The notes: generated by a model from the letters alone, not told the origin. 64,000 bases of DNA from Arcanobacterium sp. (GCA_022783665.1 JALFZJ010000033.1:1-64000); one strand, 5' to 3'. Counted from the first letter of the stretch, positions 9,652 through 18,822 are shown. Numbers and translations: made by a program.

Positions 9652-10650
9652 TTATTCGCCGGATTCAGCGTGGTTAAGATCGGCCAAAACCAGTGAAGCG
9701 GGTTTAACCTCAATATGTACCGAACGCGAGTGATGGATAATCCCATCGATATTCCACAACAGATCTTTGCCGTCGCTGCGCTCAATATCCACACTCGTTA
9801 CTTTGGCAGTATGAACTCGAGGGTCCTCAAGATGGCGGCCGCTCCGATACTTCGTAATGAGGCGCGCAAAACTAGGCATGCTCAGCGAATCCACGTGCAT
9901 GAGATCTAAGGCACCGTCGTCTATCATGGCGTGAGGTAACGGGCGAAAACCTCCACCGTAGTACTGGCTGTTGCCGATAGTGAGCACTGTAGCACCTTGC
10001 TCGACGCTCGATTCCTCCCCCTCACTGGAGGTGTAACGAAAACGCAGCGGCGTCGTCTTATCCTGCGGCAGTGTTTTAATGACGCCCGCAGCAAAACTCA
10101 GCGAACCATAACGGCGATAGCGGCGTTGCAGTGCAAGAGCCGCATCAAGCACCTGGGTATCGTAACCAAGTGAGAACATGTTGACGCATGGCATGCCATT
10201 GGCGCGCATAGAATCAATGGAACGGTATTGTACATGCGCAATATTGCGCACGCGGCTAATGGCATGCTCAGGGCTGATATGGCCCTCGTAGAGCGCCCGT
10301 GCGAAATCATTACCTGTACCCATCGGGAGTACTCCGAAAGCGCAACCGCTGCCTACGAGCTCACTGATTGTCTCGTTGAGAGAACCGTCCCCGCCCGCGA
10401 TAAATACCACGCCGTCGTCTGCCCAAAAATCGCGCCATTCACGCGTGAAAACTCGTACATCATCAGCTGATCGCGTAAGAGAGATCGTCACATCGCCGCA
10501 GCGCTCGCGGGGTGTTCCGGGCTTAGAGTGTGTAGCCTCAGGAAACCAACGGAAGATTTCGTTGATCAGCGCTTGGGCTTTGCCGCTCCCTGCGCTCCTA
10601 CTCAAAATGAAACGAATTTTGCGCGCAGAAGGCGATTCGGATTGGGTCAT
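9652..10650 (-). CDS. diacylglycerol kinase-like lipid kinase (DAGK catalytic family)
   Basis: Shows the signature of the DAGK/YegS/sphingosine kinase fold: an N-terminal nucleotide-binding region with FIAGGDGSLNETISELV and MGTGNDFARAL, and the C-terminal beta-sandwich (IGNSQYYGGGFRPLPHAMIDDGALDL). It should phosphorylate diacylglycerol or a related lipid at the inner membrane face. The frame extends upstream to 10743, but the conserved region begins shortly after ATG 10650, which I prefer. No Shine-Dalgarno site precedes it; TATCCT ends seven bases before that ATG and would fit a leaderless transcript. It is divergent from the macrodomain gene. Confidence 0.85.
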   Translation of the reverse strand: MTQSESPSARKIRFILSRSAGSGKAQALINEIFRWFPEATHSKPGTPRERCGDVTISLTRSADDVRVFTREWRDFWADDGVVFIAGGDGSLNETISELVGSGCAFGVLPMGTGNDFARALYEGHISPEHAISRVRNIAHVQYRSIDSMRANGMPCVNMFSLGYDTQVLDAALALQRRYRRYGSLSFAAGVIKTLPQDKTTPLRFRYTSSEGEESSVEQGATVLTIGNSQYYGGGFRPLPHAMIDDGALDLMHVDSLSMPSFARLITKYRSGRHLEDPRVHTAKVTSVDIERSDGKDLLWNIDGIIHHSRSVHIEVKPASLVLADLNHAESGE

Positions 10651-10743
10651 AAGCATAGGATACTGAAGAATGATGCTGAAGCGAGAACGCATAACGCGAC
10701 TGGCTGCGCCACGTAAGAACGCACAATAAGCGAAGGATCCCAT

Positions 10744-11250
10744 ATGAGAGTAGAAAACGTCGATATCACAACTCTTAAGGTGGATGCGATAGTCAATGCC
10801 GCGAATTCCTCGCTACTAGGTGGGGGAGGAGTAGATGGCGCCATACATCGTGTAGCAGGCCCCAAGCTGCTCGAAGCCTGCAAGAAGATACGCGGCGAAC
10901 AGTTGCCTGATGGGTTGCCCGTAGGCCATGCTGTGATCACCCCAGGATTCGATTTACCGGCGCGTTTCGTAATTCATACCGTGGGGCCAAATCGGTGGCT
11001 CGGCCAAAACGATGCGCGAGATCTCGAAGCATGCTTTGTGAATTCAGCGCGCCTGGCCCTCGATCACGGGTTGACGACGATCGCGTTTCCTGCGATTTCG
11101 GCCGGAGCATTCGGTTGGGATATGGGCGAGGTGGCACACATTGGCGTGAGTGCTCTGAGGGCTTACCCTGAGCTAGACGTCGTCTTCGCTGTGCGCGGAG
11201 ACGAGGCTATGTGCTTGTGGGCACTATCATGCCAACGAAATGCGCACTAA
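10744..11250 (+). CDS. macrodomain protein (ADP-ribose/O-acetyl-ADP-ribose hydrolase type)
   Basis: A compact 168-residue single macrodomain. Visible ligand-binding elements are VDAIVNAANSSLLGGGGVDGAIH (residues ~11-33; the NAAN and GGGVDGAIH motifs of the MacroD/YmdB class) and IAFPAISAGAFGWD near residue 118. Such enzymes bind ADP-ribose and remove mono-ADP-ribose from proteins or deacetylate O-acetyl-ADP-ribose. It starts at ATG 10744 with GAAGGA eight bases upstream, and the divergent lipid-kinase gene lies on the other side. No sirtuin or ADP-ribosyltransferase partner is visible nearby, so it is more likely a general metabolic enzyme than part of a toxin system. Confidence 0.88.
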   Translation: MRVENVDITTLKVDAIVNAANSSLLGGGGVDGAIHRVAGPKLLEACKKIRGEQLPDGLPVGHAVITPGFDLPARFVIHTVGPNRWLGQNDARDLEACFVNSARLALDHGLTTIAFPAISAGAFGWDMGEVAHIGVSALRAYPELDVVFAVRGDEAMCLWALSCQRNAH

Positions 11251-11331
11251 ATCACGTATCTGTTTTAAGATGGAACGGTATGCGCGCTGAGAATATGCCG
11301 CACTAAAGGCGAAGCGCGTGGAAGTGAAAGA

Positions 11332-11365
11332 GGCGGGGAACCGCCAAAATCGGCGGGAGACCGCC
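11332..11365 (+). promoter_or_regulatory. self-complementary leader of tig: two tandem GNRA hairpins with an alternative fold
   Basis: In the presumed 5' untranslated region, about 28-60 bases before the tig start, four five-base blocks follow each other: GGCGG (11332), CCGCC (11341), GGCGG (11352), CCGCC (11361). Blocks 1-2 close a GGAA loop and blocks 3-4 close a GAGA loop, both of the GNRA type. Blocks 2-3 with 1-4 form a mutually exclusive single long hairpin. A regulatory role is an inference. Confidence 0.5.
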
Positions 11366-11392
11366 CCGAATACTTATGAGTGGAGCTCCACA

Positions 11393-13018
11393 GTGAAGAA
11401 TTCCGTTGAGTTTTACAGCCAGACCGAAGCGAACGTGCTCGTTGAAGTACCAGCTGACGAGTTTGAGCCGGCGTACGAAAAGGCAGCTAAGGCTCTTGCC
11501 AAGCAGGTAAACATTCCTGGTTTCCGCCCAGGCAAAGCACCGCGCCGAGTGCTCGAAGCGAATATCGGCAAGGGCTATATTATTGAGCAAGCTATCAACG
11601 ACAATCTCGATCGTTACTACCAGCAAGCTGTGGCCGAGCATGGCCTCAAGCCTTTGAGCCGCCCAGAGGTGCAGGTCAATGAAGTGCCTGAAATGAAGGG
11701 TAAGGGTGATACCACACAGCTCAAGTTCGCCGTCCAGGTAGATGTAGCTCCGGAGATCTCGCTTCTGGATCCTGCAGAAATCTCTATCGAGGTTGATCCA
11801 GCCGAAGTAACCGATGAAGATCTCACCAAGGAGCTCGACAACCTGCGTGAGCGTTTCGCTACTCTGCTCGACGTTAAGCGTGAGGCGCGCGAAGGCGATC
11901 ACGTCAATATCGATCTCGTGGCCACCGTTGACGGTGAAGACGTTGACGATATGGCAGGGGTTTCGTACAAGATTGGTGAAGGCAATATGCTTGAGGGCCA
12001 AGATGATGCCCTCAAAGGCAAGAATGCCGGAGACACCGTCACCTTCGATACCAAACTTGCCGGTGGCGAACATGCAGGTGAAGACGCGAGCGTTACCATT
12101 ACAATCAACTCGGTAAAGGAATCCATCCTGCCAGATGCCGACGATGATTTTGCGCAGATGGCATCAGAGTTCGATACCCTCGATGAACTCAAAGAAGATC
12201 TGAAGAAGAAAGCAGCTGCTGACAAACAGCGCGAACAGGCGATGGACGCTGAGAATAAGGTAATTGAAGCGCTCGTCGAAAAAGTTGAGGTGCCACTGCC
12301 AGCAGGCGTTATTGAGGACGAGATTGCCAATCACCTCGAAAACGAGGGCAAGCCTGCCGGTGATCCACATGGCGAAGAAGTACGTGAAGACATCGAGAAG
12401 CAGCTCAAGATGCAGCTCCTGCTCGATGAATATGCACAGGCCTTCGCGGTGAAAGTTGAGCAGCAAGACCTCATCAACTTCATGTTCCAGCAGGCGCAGA
12501 TGTATGGAATGGATCCCAACCAGTTCATCCAAGCAGCCGCGCAGGCAAACCAGATTAACGCATTCGCTGGAGAAGTGGCTCGCAACAAGGCCGTTGTGGC
12601 TATCTTGCGCAATGCCGCTATCAAAGACTCCAACGGCGACGCCGTGGATTTGAGCGAAGTATTCGGTGAGGCTCCAGAAGAAGAGCAGACTCCTGAATAC
12701 GGCAAGAAGCCCACCCGCACTTTCGTGGAGCGTCCTGCCAATGACGCCGCAGCAGCTGATATCGACGAGTCGATTGCCAAGGTGAAGGCTGGTGAGGCTG
12801 AGCAGCCACAAGCTAAGGAAACTGCCAAAGGCGAATCCAATGCGAAAGAAACCGATGTAGAAGAAAAGGACGCCGAGGGCGATGCCGATAGCATCCAGGC
12901 GCCGGCAAAGTCTGCGCTTAAGGCTGAATGGATCAAGTACCGCGTAGCCACGACGGATTTGACCGAAGCTGAGGCAAAGAAACTGACGAAGGACGAGCTT
13001 ATCGAATACAAGGGCTAG
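11393..13018 (+). CDS. tig: trigger factor, ribosome-associated chaperone with long C-terminal tail
   Basis: Binds the ribosome at the exit tunnel and helps fold nascent chains. The N-terminal ribosome-binding domain carries GFRPGKAPRR (residues ~43-52), followed by the FKBP-type prolyl isomerase domain (about 155-240, AREGDHVNIDLVATVDGE) and the helical C-domain. I chose GTG 11393 because GGAG stands seven bases upstream and the product begins KNSVEFYSQTEANV, as usual for the family; the frame upstream is not conserved text. With 541 residues it is about 90 longer than most. The extra tail is acidic and Lys/Glu-rich and ends in a separate small motif (KAEWIKYRVATTDLT...LTKDELIEYKG). The gene heads the tig-clpP1-clpP2-clpX block. 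Confidence 0.95.
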   Translation: MKNSVEFYSQTEANVLVEVPADEFEPAYEKAAKALAKQVNIPGFRPGKAPRRVLEANIGKGYIIEQAINDNLDRYYQQAVAEHGLKPLSRPEVQVNEVPEMKGKGDTTQLKFAVQVDVAPEISLLDPAEISIEVDPAEVTDEDLTKELDNLRERFATLLDVKREAREGDHVNIDLVATVDGEDVDDMAGVSYKIGEGNMLEGQDDALKGKNAGDTVTFDTKLAGGEHAGEDASVTITINSVKESILPDADDDFAQMASEFDTLDELKEDLKKKAAADKQREQAMDAENKVIEALVEKVEVPLPAGVIEDEIANHLENEGKPAGDPHGEEVREDIEKQLKMQLLLDEYAQAFAVKVEQQDLINFMFQQAQMYGMDPNQFIQAAAQANQINAFAGEVARNKAVVAILRNAAIKDSNGDAVDLSEVFGEAPEEEQTPEYGKKPTRTFVERPANDAAAADIDESIAKVKAGEAEQPQAKETAKGESNAKETDVEEKDAEGDADSIQAPAKSALKAEWIKYRVATTDLTEAEAKKLTKDELIEYKG

Positions 13019-13167
13019 CCGGTAGAGGGCTTCAGTGCTCGCAATCCGGTATGGCGAGGGAATATTAATCCCGCAACGGTGGCTGTAAGCACTGATAGCC
13101 GGCAGTGGCATTTCCACGGGCATTGCGTAGCGCTGGAAGCTGCCTATCCAATCGAATAGCTATTGAA

Positions 13168-13201
13168 CGGGGAGTGGGCGAGAGGCATCGCCTGCTCCCC
13201 G
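13168..13201 (+). terminator. terminator hairpin after tig
   Basis: Two 14-base arms, CGGGGAGTGGGCGA and TCGCCTGCTCCCCG, pair with a two-base mismatch in the middle around the loop GAGGCA. It lies 150 bases after the tig stop and separates it from clpP1. No U-run follows, as often in actinobacteria. Confidence 0.6.
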
Positions 13202-13226
13202 CCGTCATGCCGTGTGGTGCTAGATG

Positions 13227-13237
13227 CGCCATCAGCG
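13227..13237. promoter_or_regulatory. possible ClgR-type operator upstream of clpP1
   Basis: CGC, five bases (CATCA), GCG, followed by AAA, about 80 bases before the clpP1 start. ClgR, the actinobacterial activator of clp genes, recognises a core of two CGC/GCG half-sites five bases apart. Only the core matches well; flanking bases fit poorly, so this is tentative. Confidence 0.3.
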
Positions 13238-13319
13238 AAAGGTAGCCAAGGTGCACGAAATCTGTGCCTGTGAAGTGCTATTTTTGAATACGACTATTGG
13301 ACTGAATTGAGGAGGACGC

Positions 13320-13964
13320 GTGACTCACGTGCCACAATCAGCGAATGACGTACAGGCCGGTTTTGGGCTTGGCGATTCAATCTACAATCGCCTGCTCAAA
13401 GAACGCATTATATGGCTTGGCGATCAAGTGACTGATGAAAATGCGAATAAGATTTGTGGGCAGCTGCTGCTTCTCGCAGCAGAAGATCCAGATTCGGATA
13501 TTTACCTCTACATCAACTCCCCAGGCGGCTCGGTGACGGCTGGCATGGCCATCTTCGACACAATGGAATATGTAAAACCAGATGTGGCGACTGTGGGCAT
13601 GGGTTTGGCTGCTTCGATGGGGCAGTTCCTCCTATCTGCAGGCGCGAAAGGCAAGCGCTATGTGACGCCGCATACGCGCGTGTTGATGCATCAGCCTCTT
13701 GGCGGTGCTGGTGGCACGGCAACAGAAATACGTATTAACGCCGATCTGATCTTACAGATGAAGCAAGAGCTTTCGGAACTCAATGCTGCGCATACAGGCC
13801 ATACCGTGGAAGAAATCATCAAGGATTCTGACCGCGACCATTGGTTCACTGCGAAGGAAGCGGTGGAATACGGCTTCGCCGATCACATCATCACGAATTC
13901 TGAGTCGGTGATTGGCGGCGGTGGTGTTGCCGGCGACGGCGACAGCGCAAAGGAGGAAAACTGA
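13320..13964 (+). CDS. clpP1: ATP-dependent Clp protease proteolytic subunit 1
   Basis: A 214-residue serine peptidase of family S14, which forms heptameric rings that stack into a tetradecamer with ClpP2. The catalytic triad is visible: Ser in [11 protein letters not shown] (~residue 99), His in LMHQPLGG (~124) and Asp in DSDRDHWF (~173). The [18 protein letters not shown] strand is intact. GTG 13320 has GAGGAGG eight bases upstream. Its stop overlaps the clpP2 ATG by one base (TGATG), and GGAGG for clpP2 lies within the clpP1 end, so both subunits are made together. Works with ClpX, encoded two genes on. Confidence 0.95.
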   Translation: MTHVPQSANDVQAGFGLGDSIYNRLLKERIIWLGDQVTDENANKICGQLLLLAAEDPDSDIYLYINSPGGSVTAGMAIFDTMEYVKPDVATVGMGLAASMGQFLLSAGAKGKRYVTPHTRVLMHQPLGGAGGTATEIRINADLILQMKQELSELNAAHTGHTVEEIIKDSDRDHWFTAKEAVEYGFADHIITNSESVIGGGGVAGDGDSAKEEN

Positions 13965-14692
13965 TGAGCGTAAACCGTATGCCTGACGTTCACAATGTGC
14001 TTGATGCTGGCTCGCTCGTAGCCGCATCGGCAGTTCATCGCGCCATGCCTGCTGGGGTTGCTCCGGCAATGCCCACCAACCGATACGTATTGCCCAATTT
14101 CGAAGAGCGCACTCCATACGGATATAAACGCCAAGATCCCTATGCGAAGCTGTTCGAAGATCGGATCATTTTCCTCGGCGTGCAGGTAGACGACGCCTCC
14201 GCGGACGATATCATGGCTCAGTTGCTTGTGCTTGAATCGATCGATCCCGAATCACCAATCACCATGTACATTAACTCGCCAGGTGGCTCGTTTACTGCAC
14301 TTACAGCTATCTACGACACTATGCAATACATTAAGCCCCAGATCCAGACCGTGTGCTTGGGGCAGGCGGCGTCTGCCGCCGCAGTGCTCCTCGCTGCGGG
14401 CTCGCCAGGGCGGCGTCTTGCTCTGCCAAACGCGCGCGTGCTGATTCATCAGCCAGCGATGGAAGGTGTGCAAGGCCAGGCTTCGGATATCGCCATTATC
14501 GCTGATGAAATCGATCGGATGAACCAGTGGCTTATCAATACATTAGCTCATCACTCTGGCAAAGATCCCAAGCAGGTAGAGGCAGATATCGCCCGAGACA
14601 AGATCCTCACCGCTCAGCAAGCCAAAGAGTATGGACTTGTGGATCAGGTTCTCGTATCGCGCAAAGATACGCCGACCCCGATTCAAGGATAG
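13964..14692 (+). CDS. clpP2: ATP-dependent Clp protease proteolytic subunit 2
   Basis: Second ClpP of the pair, 242 residues, with an N-terminal extension of about 45 residues before the conserved core that begins YKRQDPYAKLFEDRIIFLG. Ser in GQAASAAAVLLAAG, His in LIHQPAMEGVQGQ and Asp in EADIARDKILTA make the catalytic triad. As in other actinobacteria, both ClpP proteins are probably needed for the active mixed tetradecamer. It is translationally coupled to clpP1 and followed by a strong hairpin, so clpX is transcribed at least in part from its own promoter. Confidence 0.95.
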   Translation: MSVNRMPDVHNVLDAGSLVAASAVHRAMPAGVAPAMPTNRYVLPNFEERTPYGYKRQDPYAKLFEDRIIFLGVQVDDASADDIMAQLLVLESIDPESPITMYINSPGGSFTALTAIYDTMQYIKPQIQTVCLGQAASAAAVLLAAGSPGRRLALPNARVLIHQPAMEGVQGQASDIAIIADEIDRMNQWLINTLAHHSGKDPKQVEADIARDKILTAQQAKEYGLVDQVLVSRKDTPTPIQG

Positions 14693-14723
14693 AGTCTTGG
14701 TGTAGAAGGCGACGATAAAGTGT

Positions 14724-14761
14724 TTTGGGCATGAGGGCGCGAAAGCGGTCTCATGCCCAAA
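14724..14761 (+). terminator. terminator after clpP2
   Basis: A perfect 12-bp stem (TTTGGGCATGAG with CTCATGCCCAAA) extended by an inner CGC-GAAA-GCG, a GNRA-capped helix. It begins 32 bases after the clpP2 stop. Confidence 0.75.
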
Positions 14762-14792
14762 GCTATTTGCCTATCTCACATGCGCAAATAGC
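14762..14792 (+). other. second hairpin in the clpP2-clpX spacer
   Basis: GCTATTTGC and GCAAATAGC form a perfect 9-bp inverted repeat with a 13-base loop, directly abutting the preceding terminator. It may be a backup terminator or an operator for clpX, whose start is 80 bases away. Confidence 0.4.
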
Positions 14793-14871
14793 ATGGTTGT
14801 GGCGCGGTAGAGTAGAACTTTCGAGTTCAATGGTGTGAAATAGGGTGAGTACCTAAAGAAAGGTGATCGAG

Positions 14872-16167
14872 ATGGCGCCAACTGCTGATGCCGCTGATAT
14901 CCTCAAATGCTCCTTTTGCCAAAAGAGCCAAAGGCAGGTAAGGAAACTCATCACCGGCTCAGGCGTATACATCTGCGATGAATGCGTTGAACTGTGCAAT
15001 GAGATCATTGCAGAAGAACTTGGCAACGAAAAGGCTGAGTCAGGCAAAGAGTTCACCTTGCCGACGCCTCGAGAGATCTCTGCCTTCCTTGATGAATACG
15101 TGATCGGCCAAGATGGTGCAAAACGCACACTTGCAGTCGCCGTCTACAATCATTACAAGCGCATCCGCGCACAGGACGACGCTCGTAAACCCGGGAAACG
15201 CTCGAAGTCGTTAGCATCTGCCAGTAAAGACGACGATGTAGAAATCGGGAAGTCAAACATCTTATTGATGGGGCCTACAGGTACCGGCAAAACATATCTC
15301 GCTCAATCATTGGCGCGTATGCTCAATGTTCCTTTCGCGATTGCAGATGCTACAGCGCTCACCGAAGCGGGATACGTGGGCGAAGATGTAGAGAACATAC
15401 TGCTTAAACTGATCCAAGCTGCAGATAACGACGTCTCCCGTGCGGAACGAGGCATCATCTATATTGACGAAATCGATAAGATTTCACGTAAGTCTGAGAA
15501 CCCGTCTATCACGCGTGACGTCTCCGGTGAAGGTGTGCAGCAAGCCCTATTGAAAATCATCGAAGGGACGGTTGCCGCAGTGCCACCTCAAGGTGGGCGC
15601 AAACATCCCCAGCAAGAGTTCATGCAGCTCGACACTTCGAATATCTTGTTCATCGTGGCAGGTGCGTTTGCTGGGATGGAAGATATCGTGCACAATCGCG
15701 CAGGGAGGCGCGGTATCGGATTTGGTTCCCCTCTTCGAGAGGCAGACAAAGGCTCAGAGGTTTTCGCAGAGGTTACTCCCGACGATCTGCACAAGTTCGG
15801 CCTCATCCCCGAACTTGTTGGCCGCTTGCCCATTATTGCTACGGTGAATGATCTTACTGAGGATGATCTTGTAGAAATCCTCACCAAACCAAAGAACGCC
15901 TTGGTGAAGCAGTATCAGAAGATGTTTGCCCTCGACGGAGCGCAACTGACTTTCACTGACGACGCCCTGCGTGAGATCGCGAAAGAGGCAATTTCGCGGG
16001 GCACGGGTGCGCGTGGGCTGCGCTCAATCCTCGAAAAAACCTTAGGTTCGCTCATGTTTGATCTTCCGTCTCGAACGGACGTCACCGAGGTAATTATTGA
16101 CGCCGCTGCGGTTAGTGGCGCCGAAGAGCCTAAACTAGTATTGGCGGCGGCAAGCAAACGCGCCTAG
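14872..16167 (+). CDS. clpX: ATP-dependent Clp protease ATP-binding subunit ClpX
   Basis: AAA+ unfoldase that recognises substrates and feeds them to ClpP1P2. The N-terminal zinc-binding domain is seen in CSFCQKSQ and [10 protein letters not shown] (residues ~14-43), followed by Walker A GPTGTGKT (~137), Walker [11 protein letters not shown], sensor regions and the C-terminal small domain. A GTG at 14863 is in frame, but it sits inside the ribosome binding site AAGAAAGG; ATG 14872, eight bases after it, is the better start and gives 431 residues. It lies downstream of clpP1P2 behind a terminator. Confidence 0.95.
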   Translation: MAPTADAADILKCSFCQKSQRQVRKLITGSGVYICDECVELCNEIIAEELGNEKAESGKEFTLPTPREISAFLDEYVIGQDGAKRTLAVAVYNHYKRIRAQDDARKPGKRSKSLASASKDDDVEIGKSNILLMGPTGTGKTYLAQSLARMLNVPFAIADATALTEAGYVGEDVENILLKLIQAADNDVSRAERGIIYIDEIDKISRKSENPSITRDVSGEGVQQALLKIIEGTVAAVPPQGGRKHPQQEFMQLDTSNILFIVAGAFAGMEDIVHNRAGRRGIGFGSPLREADKGSEVFAEVTPDDLHKFGLIPELVGRLPIIATVNDLTEDDLVEILTKPKNALVKQYQKMFALDGAQLTFTDDALREIAKEAISRGTGARGLRSILEKTLGSLMFDLPSRTDVTEVIIDAAAVSGAEEPKLVLAAASKRA

Positions 16168-16239
16168 CAGAATCTGCAGACCAGACGACCTCGGCATAAG
16201 GCGCCCGATTGCCTACACTATCCGCACAGGAGGGCGGCG

Positions 16240-16539
16240 ATGATGGCAGAGATTCCCGAAGAATTGGCGGCGTACCGCCACACGATTGATAATCTTGATT
16301 CGGCACTCGTGCACCTCCTTGCTGAACGCTTCCGATGCACTCAGCAGGTGGGGGTGCTCAAAGCTGAACTCGGCCTTCCTGCCTCCGATCCTGGACGCGA
16401 AGAAACGCAAGTAAAACGCCTCCGCGCTTTGGCAGAAGAATCTGGTCTCGATCCTGTATTCGCCGAGAAGTTCTTGAAGTTCATCGTTGCCGAGGTGATT
16501 CAGCACCACGAGGAGATTGCCTCAAGTCGCGCGCGATGA
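16240..16539 (+). CDS. chorismate mutase, AroQ type
   Basis: A 99-residue helical protein that fits the AroQ fold: YRHTIDNLDSALVHLLAERFRCTQQVGVLKAE, then REETQVKRLRALAEESGLDP and a C-terminal helix FAEKFLKFIVAEVIQHHEEI. The arginines and lysine that hold chorismate (R in helix 1, R of AERF, K of GVLKAE) are present. It converts chorismate to prephenate for phenylalanine/tyrosine synthesis. GGAGGGCGG stands just upstream of ATG 16240 (ATG 16243 is also possible). It stands alone, 72 bases after clpX. Confidence 0.85.
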   Translation: MMAEIPEELAAYRHTIDNLDSALVHLLAERFRCTQQVGVLKAELGLPASDPGREETQVKRLRALAEESGLDPVFAEKFLKFIVAEVIQHHEEIASSRAR

Positions 16540-16786
16540 AGGCCAGCTGAATTGTAAACGTATTTGCGCGGCGCGGGGCACGCCAGTTCGTCTCTTCGTG
16601 GCTTGGTGGGTGCACCCCAAAGAGACGACTGTGTGCCCCGCATTGACTACGTGCCATGTGTTTCGATGTGACGACTTGTGCGTTGCCTACCGCGGCGTTC
16701 CGCGTTCAACGCCGGTCCATTATCTTGAAACGGGCGACTGCGACCTCACCGTAGAGCGCGCCGGTTCAGCCTCTCAGCGGGCCAAG
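16540..16786. other. convergent spacer, no gene seen
   Basis: The space between the chorismate mutase gene and the convergent acyl-CoA ligase gene has no convincing reading frame; its main content is the long inverted repeat at 16573-16641. Confidence 0.5.
16573..16641. terminator. long imperfect inverted repeat, likely bidirectional terminator
   Basis: Outer arms GCGGGGCAC (16573-16581) and GTGCCCCGC (16633-16641) pair exactly; further in, CAGT-CGTCTCTT pairs with AAGAGACG-ACTG, leaving a loop of about 22 bases. Between convergent genes this is best read as a shared terminator. Confidence 0.55.
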
Positions 16787-18677
16787 TTAGTTTTGCGGTG
16801 CGTAGAGCCGTTCGATTTCCTCAGCGAATGCGGCGAGGACTTCCTTACGTTTCACCTTGAGTGAGGGGGTGAGTAGGCCGTTCTCGATTGTGAAATCACC
16901 GGGAAGAATCGTGAACTTGCGGATCGATTCCGCACGTGACACATGCTCGTTGGTGCGCTTCACGGCTCGATCAATCGCAGCGATCACCTGTGGATCTTGT
17001 ACCGCTTGGTTGACCGACATTGGTGGAAGCTTGTGGTTGACGAGCCATTGCGGTAACGCCTCGGCATCGAGAGTGATGAGGGCGCCTACAAATGGCTTTT
17101 GATCGCCGACGACCACTACCTGGGAAATGATCGGGTGCGCACGCAGGCGATCTTCAAGCTCGGCTGGAGCAACGTTCTTACCTCCTGCAGTGACGATCAA
17201 CTCCTTCTTGCGTCCAGTGATCCAAACGAAACCTTCGTCGTCGATCGTGCCAATATCTCCTGTGCGGAACCAGCCATCGCTCGTAAAAGCTTCCTTGGTA
17301 GCTTCAGGATTGTTGTGGTACTGGCGAAATACGTGATCGCCCTTGGCAAGAATTTCACCGTCTGGTGCCGTCTTAACAGCGCAACCAGGATAGGCGAGCC
17401 CCACCGTACCAATTTTCATGTGATTCGGGCGATTCACTGCCGTGGGTGCCGAGGTTTCGGTCAGGCCGTACCCTTCAAGGACCGTCAAGCCGATGCCGTG
17501 AAAGAAGGCGCCAAGCCGATCGCCTAGCGGCGCTCCACCCGAAATAGCGTAACGCAACTGGCCGCCTGTGATCTCACGCAGCTTGCTGAAAATCAACGCA
17601 TCGCCCAGCTCTTTTGAGACTCGAAGCAAAGCCCCTGGCTTTTTACCGTGATCCACCGCGCGGCCGTAGGTAATTGCTACTTTCGCAAAGCGGCGGAAAG
17701 TGCGTAGTGCGTAGTTTTTGCCCGCGCCCTGCAGCAGCATCGGCAGCATTGTAGATCTTTTCAAATACGCGTGGCACTGCAAGCACATAAGTCGGCTTAA
17801 ACGTCTGCATATCGGCCACAAGGTTCTTGGTATCAGGCGAATAACCGATTGGCGTACCGAGATACATTGCCACCAGATTGATGAACCGCGCAAACACATG
17901 CGCCATCGGCAAAAAGAGCAGGGTCTTCGCCCCCTTTTGGCCATAGACTGGGCTCATATCCGTGCTGTGTGCACCGTTGACGACGACGTGGAGCACATTG
18001 CGGTGGGAAAGCTCAACTCCTTTCGGCTTGCCCGTTGTGCCGGAGGTGTAGATGATCGTCCACAGATCATCGGCATTATTGGCCTCGATGAGATCGTCAA
18101 GCAAAGAATCAGGGATTTCTTCTGCCTGCTCGGAAAGCTCTGCGATAGCGCCGTCTGAAATCGTCCAAATGTGTTCGAAGCGATCGTATTGATTAAGAAG
18201 CGGTTCGATAACGCGCGTCAGACTAGCATTTTCCGTAAACACAGCGCGTAGATGAGCATCCTGCACGATCCACTCAATCTGGGGGAGCGTATCGGTTTCG
18301 TAGATTGGAATTGCATGGGCTCCGGCATACTGGATGGCGAAGTCTACGAGGGTCCATTCATAGGAGGTGTGAGCCATAATGCCAATGAAATCGCCTGGTT
18401 TCACGCCCCATGCGATAAGCCCACGTGCGAGCGTACGTATTTCGTCGTAGAACTCACGCCAGGATACCTTCACCCACTGGTTCGCGAAACTCGTCTTACG
18501 CTCAATTACGGTTCTGCGTGGATTTGCCTCAGCAATCTGGCGAAGAAGTAGAGGAACCGTCATGTCTTGAGGGATAACGTGTGACGGCGGAGTATAGGAG
18601 ATTCCTGCGGCAAGCTCGCCAGGATCAACTCCGAGCGTTTCCAGTTCAGATACGGTTTTCGTTTTCTTCTGTTTCAT
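16787..18677 (-). pseudogene. long-chain fatty-acid-CoA ligase (FadD15-like), split by a frameshift
   Basis: The N-terminal part (18677 to about 17729) holds the adenylation P-loop IIYTSGTTGKPKGVELSHRN and runs to VPRVFEKIYNAADAAAG; the rest (about 17729 to 16787) is in another frame and holds GYGLTETSAPTAV, GWFRTGDIGTIDDEGFVWITGRKKELI and GGKNVAPAELE. Removing one G from the GGG at 17727-17729 (minus strand) restores continuous family sequence (AADAAAGAGKNYALRTF). Both halves are otherwise well preserved, so this is a recent mutation, a phase-variable site or a sequencing error. An intact enzyme would make acyl-CoA from fatty acids at the membrane. Start ATG 18677 has AAAGGA six bases upstream. 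Confidence 0.85.
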
Positions 18678-18822
18678 TTCTGTTCCTTTGCCGTTCAGTC
18701 TGCCGCTAGTTGGCTGCGCCATGTGCGCCTGCCAAGTTCCTCAGCTGCTCGTACTTCCTTCTTCTCCGTGCATTCGTGAACGCGAGAGGTGCCGTCTTGA
18801 GAGGTTCCGCCTTGAAAGGGAA

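Noticed and set aside
10744-11250. Macrodomain gene as the antitoxin of an ADP-ribosylating toxin pair
   Set aside because: No DarT-like or other ADP-ribosyltransferase gene is adjacent; the neighbours are a lipid kinase and tig.
12164-13123. Long antisense frame (319 codons) over the end of tig
   Set aside because: The composition mirrors the Glu/Lys/Ala-rich tig sequence; tig itself is certain.
16517-16864. 115-codon frame after the chorismate mutase gene
   Set aside because: Overlaps both convergent genes and contains the long inverted repeat; no family resemblance.
16787-18677. Programmed ribosomal frameshift in the acyl-CoA ligase gene
   Set aside because: No slippery heptamer or following pseudoknot is evident at the break, and programmed shifting is not known for this family; mutation or error is simpler.
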